From contig JAJDUC010000001.1 in NCBI GenBank assembly GCA_022826865.1, forward strand, positions 62,001-126,000: 64,000 nucleotides of DNA. The letters are read 5' to 3'. This stretch comes from Anaerolineae bacterium. GTDB lineage: Bacteria; Chloroflexota; Anaerolineae; Aggregatilineales; Phototrophicaceae. Each line of letters begins with the position of its first letter. Positions within the stretch are counted from its first letter, which is position 1. The notes beneath the pieces are model-generated. The model made no database searches. It saw nothing but the letters and a program-made list of their open reading frames with translations, and was not told where the DNA came from. Shown piece by piece: positions 26,530 to 34,881 of the stretch. A program made the translations under genes and the position numbers.

Positions 26530-27798
26530 TTATCGGTCGCAATCGCCCAACACGATATCAACACTCCCGATAATCGCGACCATATCCGCCAGCAAATAAC
26601 CTCTTGATACCACCGGCAGCGCACTGATGTGCATGAATGACGGTGTCTTGAAATGAACGCGGCGCGGTTTATTGGCGCCAGTCCCATGGATATAGCAGCC
26701 GATTTCACCGCGTGGGCTTTCAATCGCGCTATAGATCTCATCATCGGGCGCATCGTAGCCGTAGGTCCAAAGCTTAAAATGATGGATCACGGCTTCCATG
26801 CTCTGGCCCAATTCGCTGCGCAGCGGCGGGCAATACTTGTTATTCTGCGACCGGTAGGGACCCTTGACGGTTTCCAAACGCGCGGCCGCCTGGCCGAGGA
26901 TCTTCATACTCTCACGAAATTCCTGGATGCGAATCAAGTACCGGTCGTAGACATCGCCGTGCTCGCCCAAAGGCACGCTGAAGTCATAAGTTTCATAGCC
27001 GCTGTAGGGCTGCGCTTTTCGCAAATCCCAATTGACGCCGCTTCCGCGCAGCGCCGGACCGGTCATACCGAAGGCCAAAGCGACATCCGGTTCGATGACG
27101 CCGACGCCTTGGGCGCGATCTTTCCAAATGGGGTTCTGTGTCAGCAGCGCTTCATAATCGTCGACTTTCGCCGGGAAGTCGTTGAGGAATCCTTTCAGGG
27201 TCGGCAAAAAGTCATCAGGCACATCGCGCCAGACACCGCCAGGGCGGATGTAGCTGCCCATCATGCGCTGGCCGGAAAGCATCTCGAACATGCCCAGGAT
27301 GCGTTCCCGTTCGCGAAAGGCATAGAGCAGCACGCTCATCGCGCCCATATCGATAGCATGGGTGCCTAGCCAAACGAGATGGCTTGCGCAGCGCGCCAAT
27401 TCCAGGCAGACCACCCGTATGAGCTGCCCGCGCTCCGGAACATCCAAATCAAGCAGTTTCTCAACCGCGGCCGCATACGCCATGTTATTCGACATCGGCG
27501 ACAGGTAATCCATGCGGTCGGTCAGCGGCAGGGCTTTCTCGTAGCTTTTGTCTTCGATCGACTTCTCAATGCCGGTGTGCAAGAAACCGATGTCGGGCAG
27601 GCAGGTGACAATCTGTTCGCCGTCGAGTTCCAGCAGCAGCCGCAGCACGCCATGTGTGCTCGGATGGTGCGGGCCCATGTTCAGCAGCATGGTCTCGCCG
27701 GTGACCGCCCGTTCGGATACCAGGCCACGCAGGTGATCGAGGCTGCCTTCCCAACGGCGCTGCGCTTCGACTGATCCTTCTTGTGTTGCAACTGCCAT
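26530..27798 (-). CDS. nuoD: NADH-quinone oxidoreductase subunit D
   Basis: Encodes 422 residues of the 49-kDa subunit lining the quinone cavity. Conserved stretches are NMGPHHPSTHGVLRL with the quinone-loop histidine, IGFLHTGIEKS, DRMDYLSPMSNN and the C-terminal LPVVSRGYLLADMVAIIGSVDIVLGDCDR. It is separate from nuoC, 14 bp apart, unlike the E. coli nuoCD fusion. Confidence 0.97.
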   Translation of the reverse strand: MAVATQEGSVEAQRRWEGSLDHLRGLVSERAVTGETMLLNMGPHHPSTHGVLRLLLELDGEQIVTCLPDIGFLHTGIEKSIEDKSYEKALPLTDRMDYLSPMSNNMAYAAAVEKLLDLDVPERGQLIRVVCLELARCASHLVWLGTHAIDMGAMSVLLYAFRERERILGMFEMLSGQRMMGSYIRPGGVWRDVPDDFLPTLKGFLNDFPAKVDDYEALLTQNPIWKDRAQGVGVIEPDVALAFGMTGPALRGSGVNWDLRKAQPYSGYETYDFSVPLGEHGDVYDRYLIRIQEFRESMKILGQAAARLETVKGPYRSQNNKYCPPLRSELGQSMEAVIHHFKLWTYGYDAPDDEIYSAIESPRGEIGCYIHGTGANKPRRVHFKTPSFMHISALPVVSRGYLLADMVAIIGSVDIVLGDCDR

Positions 27799-27812
27799 AC
27801 GGACCTCGAAAC

Positions 27813-28379
27813 CTAATCGCTAGCAAAGGGCTTATGCTTGCTGATTTCCGCTTCGTTAAACGAGAATGCAACCGTCTCTTTGCCCAAGGGATAATCCCGC
27901 CGATGGGGATGGCCGTACCAGTCATCGGGCATCAACAGACGGCGTGGATCGGGATGGCCCTCAAAGACAATGCCCATCATGTCCGCGATCTCGCGCTCAA
28001 GCCAATTCGCCGAGGGCCAGACCACCGTTGCGGTCGGCAAGCGCGGATCCGCTTCGGCGGCGAATGCCTTCACGCGCAGACGCCGATTGTAAAGCATGGA
28101 TAGAATGTGATATGAAACGGCAAAGCGCTCCGGGCGGTAGTCGCCGCTGAAGCCCGCGCCATAATCCTGCGGATGATAATCCACCGCGCTCACATCCGAG
28201 AGCATGTTGTAAACCAGTCCCGCGCTAACCCGCAAATAATCCAGGACCTCCGGCAGCCGCAGCGCCTCAACCACGATAGTGGTTTCGCCACGAAACTCCT
28301 TGACGCGCAGAATCGCATCGCCGAAGACTTCGCGCGCGGCGCTGACCGGATCTCTCGCGGCTGGAATCTCCATGCCCAA
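27813..28379 (-). CDS. nuoC: NADH-quinone oxidoreductase subunit C
   Basis: Encodes 188 residues of the 30-kDa subunit. The diagnostic motif is WPSANWLEREIADMMGIVFEGHPDPRRLLMPDDW with the downstream RRDYPLGKE, seen here in full. The length is typical of stand-alone NuoC. It lies between nuoB (38 bp) and nuoD (14 bp). Confidence 0.97.
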   Translation of the reverse strand: MGMEIPAARDPVSAAREVFGDAILRVKEFRGETTIVVEALRLPEVLDYLRVSAGLVYNMLSDVSAVDYHPQDYGAGFSGDYRPERFAVSYHILSMLYNRRLRVKAFAAEADPRLPTATVVWPSANWLEREIADMMGIVFEGHPDPRRLLMPDDWYGHPHRRDYPLGKETVAFSFNEAEISKHKPFASD

Positions 28380-28417
28380 TTTCGCCTTCTTACTCTCTGG
28401 TCAAGGGCCAAGCCGGA

Positions 28418-28900
28418 TCAGGCCCAATCGGCGATCCGCTCGCTCTTCACTTTTTCGTGCAATGTCAGGATGCCGTGCAGCAACTGTTCCGGCCGCGGCG
28501 GGCATCCGGCGACATAGACATCCACCGGGATAATTTCGTCAACGCCCTGCACAATGGCGTAATTGTTGTAGACGCCGCCACATGAGGCGCAATCGCCCAT
28601 CGAAATTACCCATTTCGGTTCCGCCATCTGATCGTATAGCTGCCGCACGACCGGCGCCATCTTGCGCGTCAGGCGCCCGGATACGATCAACAGATCCGCT
28701 TGCCGGGGCGTGGCCCGGTTCAATTCCATGCCGAAGCGCGACAAGTCATAACTTGAGGCCTGCGAACTCATGTATTCAATGGCGCAGCAGGCCAAGCCGA
28801 ACAGCAGCGGCCACATCGCGCCCGTGCGTCCCCAATTTACGGCTTGTTCAACGGTGGTTGTGACGACACCCAAATTGCCCAGCTTTGAGCTCACTCCCAT
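28418..28900 (-). CDS. nuoB: NADH-quinone oxidoreductase subunit B (cluster N2)
   Basis: About 160 residues. Ligands of the terminal 4Fe-4S cluster N2 are visible: the CC pair in [11 protein letters not shown], a cysteine in [14 protein letters not shown] and one in [14 protein letters not shown] chose the ATG at 28900 (MGVSSKLG), which overlaps nuoA by 10 nt. An in-frame ATG at 28921 would overlap by 31 nt and add MEERRFG. Confidence 0.96.
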   Translation of the reverse strand: MGVSSKLGNLGVVTTTVEQAVNWGRTGAMWPLLFGLACCAIEYMSSQASSYDLSRFGMELNRATPRQADLLIVSGRLTRKMAPVVRQLYDQMAEPKWVISMGDCASCGGVYNNYAIVQGVDEIIPVDVYVAGCPPRPEQLLHGILTLHEKVKSERIADWA

Positions 28901-29256
28901 TCCAAACCGCCTTTCTTCCACTCATATATGAAGCCGACGACCAGGATTAGCGTGAAGACCGCCATCACCGCCAGCCCGTAGACGCCCAGGTCCCGCATGG
29001 AAACGGCCCAGGGCAAAAAGAAAATCACCTCAATATCGAAGATGATGAATAGCACCGCCACCAAATAGAACTTAACGGGGAGACGCCTGGTCGCCGGACC
29101 GATCGGCTTCATGCCGCTTTCGTAGGGCACTGACTTGCGATAGGTCGGCCGATGCGGGCCCATCACGCGCGAAATGTTGGAGATAATCAGCGCCAGGGCG
29201 ACGGATATCACCAGCAATGCAGTAACTGGGCCAAATTCAAGGACGGTCGACATCAA
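28891..29256 (-). CDS. nuoA: NADH-quinone oxidoreductase subunit A
   Basis: Encodes 121 residues with three membrane helices. Family motifs are [17 protein letters not shown] with the conserved glutamate and [27 protein letters not shown]. It is the first gene of the operon. Upstream is an AT-rich interval shared with the divergent accessory cassette. Confidence 0.97.
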   Translation of the reverse strand: MMSTVLEFGPVTALLVISVALALIISNISRVMGPHRPTYRKSVPYESGMKPIGPATRRLPVKFYLVAVLFIIFDIEVIFFLPWAVSMRDLGVYGLAVMAVFTLILVVGFIYEWKKGGLEWE

Positions 29257-29516
29257 CCCGCAACCATTTGTGCTTTTTTGAACAAATCAAGTTCTGGAGA
29301 GATTAGCATAGTTTCATGTCAAAATCAAGCGAGGTTAAACTTGGTTTCCTGGCCTGAATTGAATCCGCGTTTTTGCATCGGGATCTCGAAATTGGAAATG
29401 CGGGCTGTTACAATACTGATATATAACTTGGGATAAAATTGTAAAAACGAATTTCTTGAAAATCTATTATAGTTTCTGCAATAATGATAAATAGACTTAA
29501 AGATATGGAGCCAAAA
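29257..29516. other. AT-rich divergent intergenic region between nuoA and the accessory cassette
   Basis: About 260 bp, markedly richer in A and T than the rest of the window, holding no convincing gene. It must contain the nuo promoter (minus strand; TTGACA occurs on that strand near 29316-29321 but without a well-spaced -10) and the cassette promoter (plus strand; candidate boxes TTGAAA at 29456-29461 and TATTAT at 29465-29470 are not well spaced as a pair). I therefore mark the region and not a specific promoter. Confidence 0.5.
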
Positions 29517-30053
29517 ATGCAAAAAAATGTAGATACTCATTTTGCGAGCGGTACGCTTGAACACTCATTGCGCGGCGAACGAGACAGATTGCAGACAGAA
29601 ATTGAGCAACTGCGCGAAGAGATCGCGGCGAAGGAATCCGAGCGCCGAATCAAAGAAGTGCGGCTTGGCCATGTGCAAGCATTGCTTAGCACTGAGCCGC
29701 CGGCGGTCAGCGAGCCGCCACCCAGACGACGTAGCGCGGAGTCCGCATCGACGCCTTCGGAGCAACTCCTCAACATGGTGGAACAAGTCTTGCGCGAACG
29801 TAAGGGCGAGCCAATGCACTACCGGGAATTGGCTGATGAACTGGTTCGGCGGGGCGCGGTCATCCGCGGTCAGGACCCGGCCGGCGCGCTGGTTTCGCGC
29901 ATGACGCAAGATGACAACCGGCGGAATGAAGAGGCCAAGCGCTTTATCCGCCCCACCAGCAAAGGTTTCTATGCGCTGCGGGAAGATTATCCAGATGCGC
30001 GGAACGTGGGCGCGCGGCAGCGGAATCAAAATGAGCTTAGGCCCAAGCGATAG
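29517..30053 (+). CDS. Coiled-coil protein with C-terminal HARE-HTH-like winged helix
   Basis: About 178 residues. The ATG at 29517 has GGAG 6 nt upstream at 29507-29510; in-frame ATGs at 29484 and 29505 lack this. Residues about 15-60 form a charged coiled coil (RDRLQTEIEQLREEIAAKESER). A Pro/Ser linker follows, then about 85 residues resembling the HARE-HTH domain also found in RNA polymerase delta: LLNMVEQVLRERKGEPMHYRELADELVRRG, and later KRFIRPTSKGFYAL. In bacteria such domains occur in restriction and DNA-modification proteins, suggesting DNA recognition. It is first of three genes, 46 bp before the ATPase. The family call is from pattern, not a search. Confidence 0.65.
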   Translation: MQKNVDTHFASGTLEHSLRGERDRLQTEIEQLREEIAAKESERRIKEVRLGHVQALLSTEPPAVSEPPPRRRSAESASTPSEQLLNMVEQVLRERKGEPMHYRELADELVRRGAVIRGQDPAGALVSRMTQDDNRRNEEAKRFIRPTSKGFYALREDYPDARNVGARQRNQNELRPKR

Positions 30054-30082
30054 TGATACCAGTGGACCAGACTAGGCCAATC

Positions 30083-30090
30083 GAAAGGAT
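30083..30090 (+). promoter_or_regulatory. Ribosome binding site fixing the ATPase start at 30100
   Basis: GAAAGGAT lies 9 nt before the ATG at 30100. It supports a start upstream of the in-frame amber codon, not the internal GTG at 30208, which has no clear site. It is therefore evidence that the N-terminal 33 codons belong to the gene. Confidence 0.5.
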
Positions 30091-30099
30091 GTCGATCAA

Positions 30100-32724
30100 A
30101 TGAATAATGAGCAATTTACCAACACTTCCAGCCACATGGTGCAGGAAGTCAAGAATATTATCGATGGCTACAAAATGGGCTCGCTGCGGGCGCTGGCGTA
30201 GGAGCCGGTGCAAAACGCTATGGATGCCGTTCGAGAAGGCCACAAAACGGTATCAGTGGAATACTGCCTGCTGCGCCGCAGGACAGATGCTGGCGAGCCA
30301 TGCTTCATGCTAACCGTCATTGACAAGGGCACCACTGGATTGCGCGGCCCGATTGTGAGCGACAATGAACTGGCGGCGCGGCAATTCAAACTGACGCCAG
30401 AAGAAAACTGGGCGGCATTTGAAGCGCAGGGATACACCAAAGAGAACGAAGACGCGCTCGGCTCCCGCGGACAGGGCAAGGCGGCTTTCCTCTATCATTC
30501 TAATGTGCCTGGCAAGGTGCGCCGCATGCTCATGCTCTATGACACATTGCTTGAAGATGGCAAGTATCGCTTGGGTATGCGCTTTGCGCGTCCGGTGGAC
30601 CAGCGTCTGACGCGCCCCCTCGAAGACAAAGAGGCTATCGCCGCCGTTCAAGACGACACATTCCCGATTGACCATGACCTTGCTGTCCCGCTGGGTTTGT
30701 CTCCGCTACGCGAGATCGGCACGCGCGTTATCATTCCTTTTTTTGATGAAGAAATCGTAGCGGCCATTGGGCCAGGCGGAGAATTTGAACGCTGGCTGCA
30801 GCGCTGCTGGTGGCGAGCCATCCAAGCCGGCAGACTGCGCATCCGCGTCGTGGACGAAGAGCAGGGAAACGCAACAGAAATAGAAGCGCCAGGTTGGTGG
30901 CGCGACTTACCGCGCCAAAAGGACAAACCTTCCACGGACGGCCGCTGGATCAAAATGCCCGACGGCGGCAGAGCTTGCATTTGGGGCGATATTCCATTTG
31001 GCGACGGGCATCAAATCCGCCGCCTGGTCTTACTGCACAGTGATGCCCTGGAAGAGGACGAGATCGTCCGGGATCATCCTGAATATGCCGGCGTTCAAAT
31101 CATGCGAGGTTCGCAGTGGATTGAAACTCGTGGCGCCCGGCAGGATTTTGGCGATTATATTCCACGCGATAGGCGACCTGGCTTTCGCGGCTATGTCGAA
31201 TTCGACAAACAGACCGACAGCCTGCTGCGCGTAGCGGAAAACTCGCAACATGATGGCTTTGACGCAAGAGGCAGAAAGGGCGAAATCGTTCGCGAGTTAC
31301 GCGCGGAGTTGGATGCTTTTGCGCGCGAGTTCAGCGCGGAGATGGGCTGGGAGATGGCGACGCCAATCGCGACGCAGCAATTGTCTCAACGCGAACGGAC
31401 GACGCACACTCAGCTTTTAGAGACGTTTTTGAACCCGAACGGCCGCAAACCAAAGTCATCATCGAAAGCTGATGATGCTGAGAGAAATAGACTGCTTTGG
31501 AATTGCCGGCTTGACCTGGAGTATCCCGATCCGAATTCTGCCCGCGTAGATTGGGGACAATCACTCTGCAATGTATATGTCGAAGTTGGTGTTGAACCAA
31601 GCGAAGAGTTGGCCGGCAGCGCCGATCTGATACTGGAGTGGGTGGATGACAGCGGCAAGTCGCATGAAATGTTCAGGCGAGAAAACGCCATAAACAAGCA
31701 GTGGGGTGAAGATCGCGTCAAAGAGCAATTTGAGCTTGGGGATTGGCAAATATTGCGTGGAAAAGCCAGTCGAGAGCGACAAATCGAATGTCCCGTTCCC
31801 GGTGAATGCAGGTTGAGGGCAGTGGTAGCGCATCGCGGCGAGCGCGTGAAGAGCGCGTCACGAACGATTTACGTGCAAACCGAGCCGCCGCCGCCGCCAC
31901 AGAAGAATCCGGTCACGCTATCCATTAGCGCAGCCAACATCAGCGCGAATGATAAGAATCGCATTGACCACGGCGAAGAATTGCAGCTGCAAATCAACGC
32001 CCGAAACCGGGGAACACAGCCGGGCTCATTCCAGCTTACTGCGACATTCGAAGACGATGTACTCGCCAGAGACGAGCCAATTGAATTGGAAGGTACGCCA
32101 GCCGGCGATTCCCCGCGCCGGCAAGCCATCTTGACAGAGAGACTCCAGTTGCTTGACCCGCGCCAATCCGCTCCATTGAGAATCTATGGGACGCAGCCCA
32201 TATCCATGCCCGATTCAAGCGGTCGATTTACGATAAGCGCAGACCTGCACGACGAAAACGGAGATCATGTCGCCCATGCCAGCCGCCCGGTCTTCTTCCA
32301 GCGCGACCCCGGAAACGCCCGAAACAACCTTCCATTCGAGATTGAGCAGCAAGACCAGAAGGCGATGTGGCTGATGAATAGAGAGCTTGACCGGCTTACC
32401 TACCCTGCCAATTACCCGTTGTACACGGAGATGAAGGAGATTCTGCGTCAGCGGCGCGCCCTGCAGGGGCAGCTGGCATTCGTTGCCGAGATCAGCGCCA
32501 ACGGCCTTCTTGAATGGGCGCTGCGGCCAAAGGAAACCGGCAATGATAGCAACTATGACCAACTGTATGATGAGAATTCAAGCGCAGATGATAACTTGTG
32601 GGACGATTTCAATCGGGGATTGGAGAGACTTAGCAAAGAAGTCGAATCTCCGACTGATTTTGCAAGAGCTTGGCGCGAGACTGTAGCAATCATGTTGGAC
32701 ATTTTCGCACAGGAGAACAACTAA
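30100..32724 (+). CDS. Large GHKL (HSP90/MORC-like) ATPase interrupted by one in-frame amber codon
   Basis: The frame from ATG 30100 has 874 codons with a single TAG at 30199-30201. The remaining 838 codons could start at GTG 30208. GHKL motifs are in order: N-box EPVQNAMDA immediately after the amber, G1 box VIDKGTTGL, lid/G2 GSRGQGKAAF, and G3 GTRVIIPFF. A transducer-like region follows (to about 290), then a long middle, a beta-sandwich-like part near 560-700 after PPPPPQ, and a helical C-terminus. Starting at the GTG would lose the catalytic Glu of the N-box, so either the gene is broken, the amber is suppressed, or the base is an error (CAG to TAG is one change). Related ATPases act in DNA-linked processes including defence. 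The exact function is unknown. Confidence 0.75.
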
Positions 32725-33500
32725 TGGCCGTCCTCGTCTGGAGCGAGCGCGACGGCGCGCTCGGCAACAGCATCCGCAGCGGACGGCGCGTCGCCCTAAG
32801 CGCCGAAGAATTCCGCCCCGAAGCCGAATCCCTCGACCAGCAGCTGGATGCCCTGCTGGATATGGCTTGGCAGGCCCTGACCATCATCACAGAACATGTA
32901 AATGGAAAAGCCCGCTTCAATGCATTCGAGCAAGTTTGGGTCTTGGGTCGGGCGATATATGTAAGCGACATTCTGCGGCATGAGGCGATGCAGGGCGAAG
33001 CTCGTACCTTGCTATGGCAGGCGCTGATGGCCAAAGCCTGGTTCGGCATCCGCCAATACCTTGAGCGTGAGCCGCGCTGGCGCGAGCTTATACCAAGGAA
33101 TAGAAAAACATGGCTGGAGAGACCTGCAGAAAACAGACACTACGACTTTCTAGAAATCGGCTATTGGCTTCGCGAGCAACAGTTGCAAGATGCCGGCGAG
33201 GTATTCGGCTGGAGTTTCACTAACGCCCGCGAAGTATACGTTCGCGCCTCTTTGAGGTCCAATGAGCTTCGGCGAGCCCTACTTCATTGGCTGCGCCGAC
33301 AAAGGCCGGAAATTCGCGAAGCGCTCTCTAAATCCGCTCGAGGAAAACCAGGCTTCGAACTCATCCCCAAGGCACTACAGAAGCGTTTCCCAGCCAAGGG
33401 CCCCGGTTCCGCGCTGCTGCCGCAGCATTATCCGGAGGATGAACTGCGATCTATCGTCTGCGATGTCCTGGACTCTGCGCGCGACGCGCACTTTTCATGA
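32724..33500 (+). CDS. Helical protein of unknown family, third gene of the GHKL cassette
   Basis: Encodes 258 residues from an ATG that overlaps the ATPase stop (TAATG), with AGGAG 8 nt upstream, so it is translationally coupled to the ATPase. It is mostly alpha-helical and charged, with many Trp and Arg (LVWSERDGALGNSIRSGRR, WVLGRAIYVSDILRHEA, EIGYWLREQQLQDAGEVFGWSF, LLHWLRRQRPEIREAL). There are no membrane helices, no cysteine cluster and no nuclease motif that I can recognise. Its coupling suggests a subunit or substrate adaptor of the ATPase. I cannot assign a family. Confidence 0.65.
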   Translation: MAVLVWSERDGALGNSIRSGRRVALSAEEFRPEAESLDQQLDALLDMAWQALTIITEHVNGKARFNAFEQVWVLGRAIYVSDILRHEAMQGEARTLLWQALMAKAWFGIRQYLEREPRWRELIPRNRKTWLERPAENRHYDFLEIGYWLREQQLQDAGEVFGWSFTNAREVYVRASLRSNELRRALLHWLRRQRPEIREALSKSARGKPGFELIPKALQKRFPAKGPGSALLPQHYPEDELRSIVCDVLDSARDAHFS

Positions 33501-33598
33501 TCCCGCACTGCATGTTGCATGGGACTAATTTGTGGCGCGCCAACGAACTGCGCCCACGATATTCCACCATTTGCAGATGACCTGTAGGAACAGGACTT

Positions 33599-33623
33599 CC
33601 CAGGCCAACAACCTCTGCCTGGG
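33599..33623. terminator. Hairpin between convergent genes
   Basis: CCCAGGC at 33599-33605 pairs perfectly with GCCTGGG at 33617-33623 across an 11-nt loop, between the convergent cassette and SGNH genes. There is no T-run, so factor-independent termination is uncertain. Confidence 0.3.
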
Positions 33624-33651
33624 CAGCGGCTTGAAAAGCTCACCCAGACCC

Positions 33652-34761
33652 TCAGTTCAGCCCGATCCTCGGCGCCAGGAACTGCGCCAACTGCCCGGCC
33701 ATCTCCGCCGTGCCGCTCGCGCTCATGTGTACGCCGTTGTGCCAATACTGGCGGTCAATCGGCATGGATCCAGCCAAATCGTAGAAGAGTACGCCGCGCT
33801 CCGCCGCCAGGCGCCGGATGAGATCGTTCTGCTTGGCGATCTCCAACTGTCGAAATTCCTGGATCATGATATCGCCATGCGGCACGTCGTATGCATGCGG
33901 CGAATAGGCCCAGCTCAGCAAGAGCACATCGACGCGCATGAATTGCGCCATGCTGATGATATTGTTGAGATTGCGTTCAAAGTAAATCGGGGGATTGGCG
34001 CGCAGAATCGCTTCGGCGCTCATGCCCAGGTTGGCGCAAATGGCTTCGTCGCCGCTGGTATCCAAATTGCAGCCAGGAATATCAGACGGCGAATCCATTT
34101 GCTCATCAAGCGACCAAGCGACATTAACTGACCGGCCCAGCTTGTGCAGCGCCAGCCGGTACAACGCGCTGGCGGGCGCCGGTTCGTCCGCGCCAGACCA
34201 GATTCCACGCCCTTCAAAGCCGCCGTCATAATGCGCCGGGTCGGTCAATCGGGCGTTGAGGTCGTTAATCCCGTGATACAAGATGATCAGATCCGGCTCA
34301 AGGTCCTGGACGCGAAACATGAAATTCACGGCCGATTCCCAACTGGCGTAAGCGGGCACACCCGCATTGATCACCTCAACGGCGCTCAAGCTGTATTCCG
34401 TTTCCAGGATCTGCTGCAGCTGATGAGGATAAGCCAGATCGTAGCTGTCCAAATAGCCGCCGTATGTGGTCGATCCGCCAAGCGCCACAATACGATACAT
34501 TCCGGGCGGCTTCGGGATAACGATTTCCGGCCCGCGATATCCGCGGGAATTGATGTCGTCGCGCGCAGGAGACAATCCAAAATTTACATAAGGCAAACCG
34601 CGGAATAGCGATTCCAATTCCTGGATTTCTTCTTGCGAATATAAGTAGAGGACCTTTTGCCGCAGGCTGCCAAAATGATGTACGTAGAAGCGCCAGGCAA
34701 CTTCAAGCGCCAGCAAAGTCAGCAACAAGGCTGTCAGCGCCAGCGCGATATTCTTCTTCAT
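33652..34761 (-). CDS. Membrane-anchored SGNH/GDSL-family hydrolase
   Basis: About 369 residues from the ATG at 34761, which has GGAG 9 nt upstream; the frame is open 12 codons further. An N-terminal hydrophobic segment (KNIALALTALLLTLLALEVAWRF) is a membrane anchor or uncleaved signal. Block I is IVALGGSTTYGG with the nucleophilic Ser, block III is YHGINDLNAR (GxND), and block V is HNGVHMSASG with the catalytic His; the usual Asp of DxxH is Asn here. Members deacylate glycans or lipids outside the membrane. The substrate is unknown. It lies downstream of rpoB, separated by a perfect hairpin. Confidence 0.82.
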   Translation of the reverse strand: MKKNIALALTALLLTLLALEVAWRFYVHHFGSLRQKVLYLYSQEEIQELESLFRGLPYVNFGLSPARDDINSRGYRGPEIVIPKPPGMYRIVALGGSTTYGGYLDSYDLAYPHQLQQILETEYSLSAVEVINAGVPAYASWESAVNFMFRVQDLEPDLIILYHGINDLNARLTDPAHYDGGFEGRGIWSGADEPAPASALYRLALHKLGRSVNVAWSLDEQMDSPSDIPGCNLDTSGDEAICANLGMSAEAILRANPPIYFERNLNNIISMAQFMRVDVLLLSWAYSPHAYDVPHGDIMIQEFRQLEIAKQNDLIRRLAAERGVLFYDLAGSMPIDRQYWHNGVHMSASGTAEMAGQLAQFLAPRIGLN

Positions 34762-34807
34762 GCTTGCAGGCTCCAGGTTTTGGCAGGTGTCCGGCAATCG
34801 GGGTTCA

Positions 34808-34838
34808 GGCCGGTGTCGCTATCGGGACGACACCGGCC
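34808..34838 (-). terminator. Perfect 11-bp hairpin downstream of rpoB
   Basis: GGCCGGTGTCG at 34808-34818 and CGACACCGGCC at 34828-34838 form a perfect 11-bp stem with a 9-nt loop, 44 bp after the rpoB stop on the minus strand. No T-run follows, but the stem strength and position suit a terminator or attenuator separating rpoB from the SGNH gene. Confidence 0.5.
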
Positions 34839-34881
34839 ACAGTGGATTGCGCGCTGATGCCAAAGCAAAATGGCGATACGC

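Noticed and set aside
29325..29564. 79-codon minus-strand open frame in the AT-rich region next to nuoA
   Set aside because: Composition reflects the AT-rich intergenic DNA, it overlaps the coiled-coil gene start, and it has no ribosome-binding site.
30199..30201. TAG reassignment (amber read as an amino acid) as a genome-wide code change
   Set aside because: Other well-supported genes (ending at 6050 and 62822) stop at TAG at the expected length.
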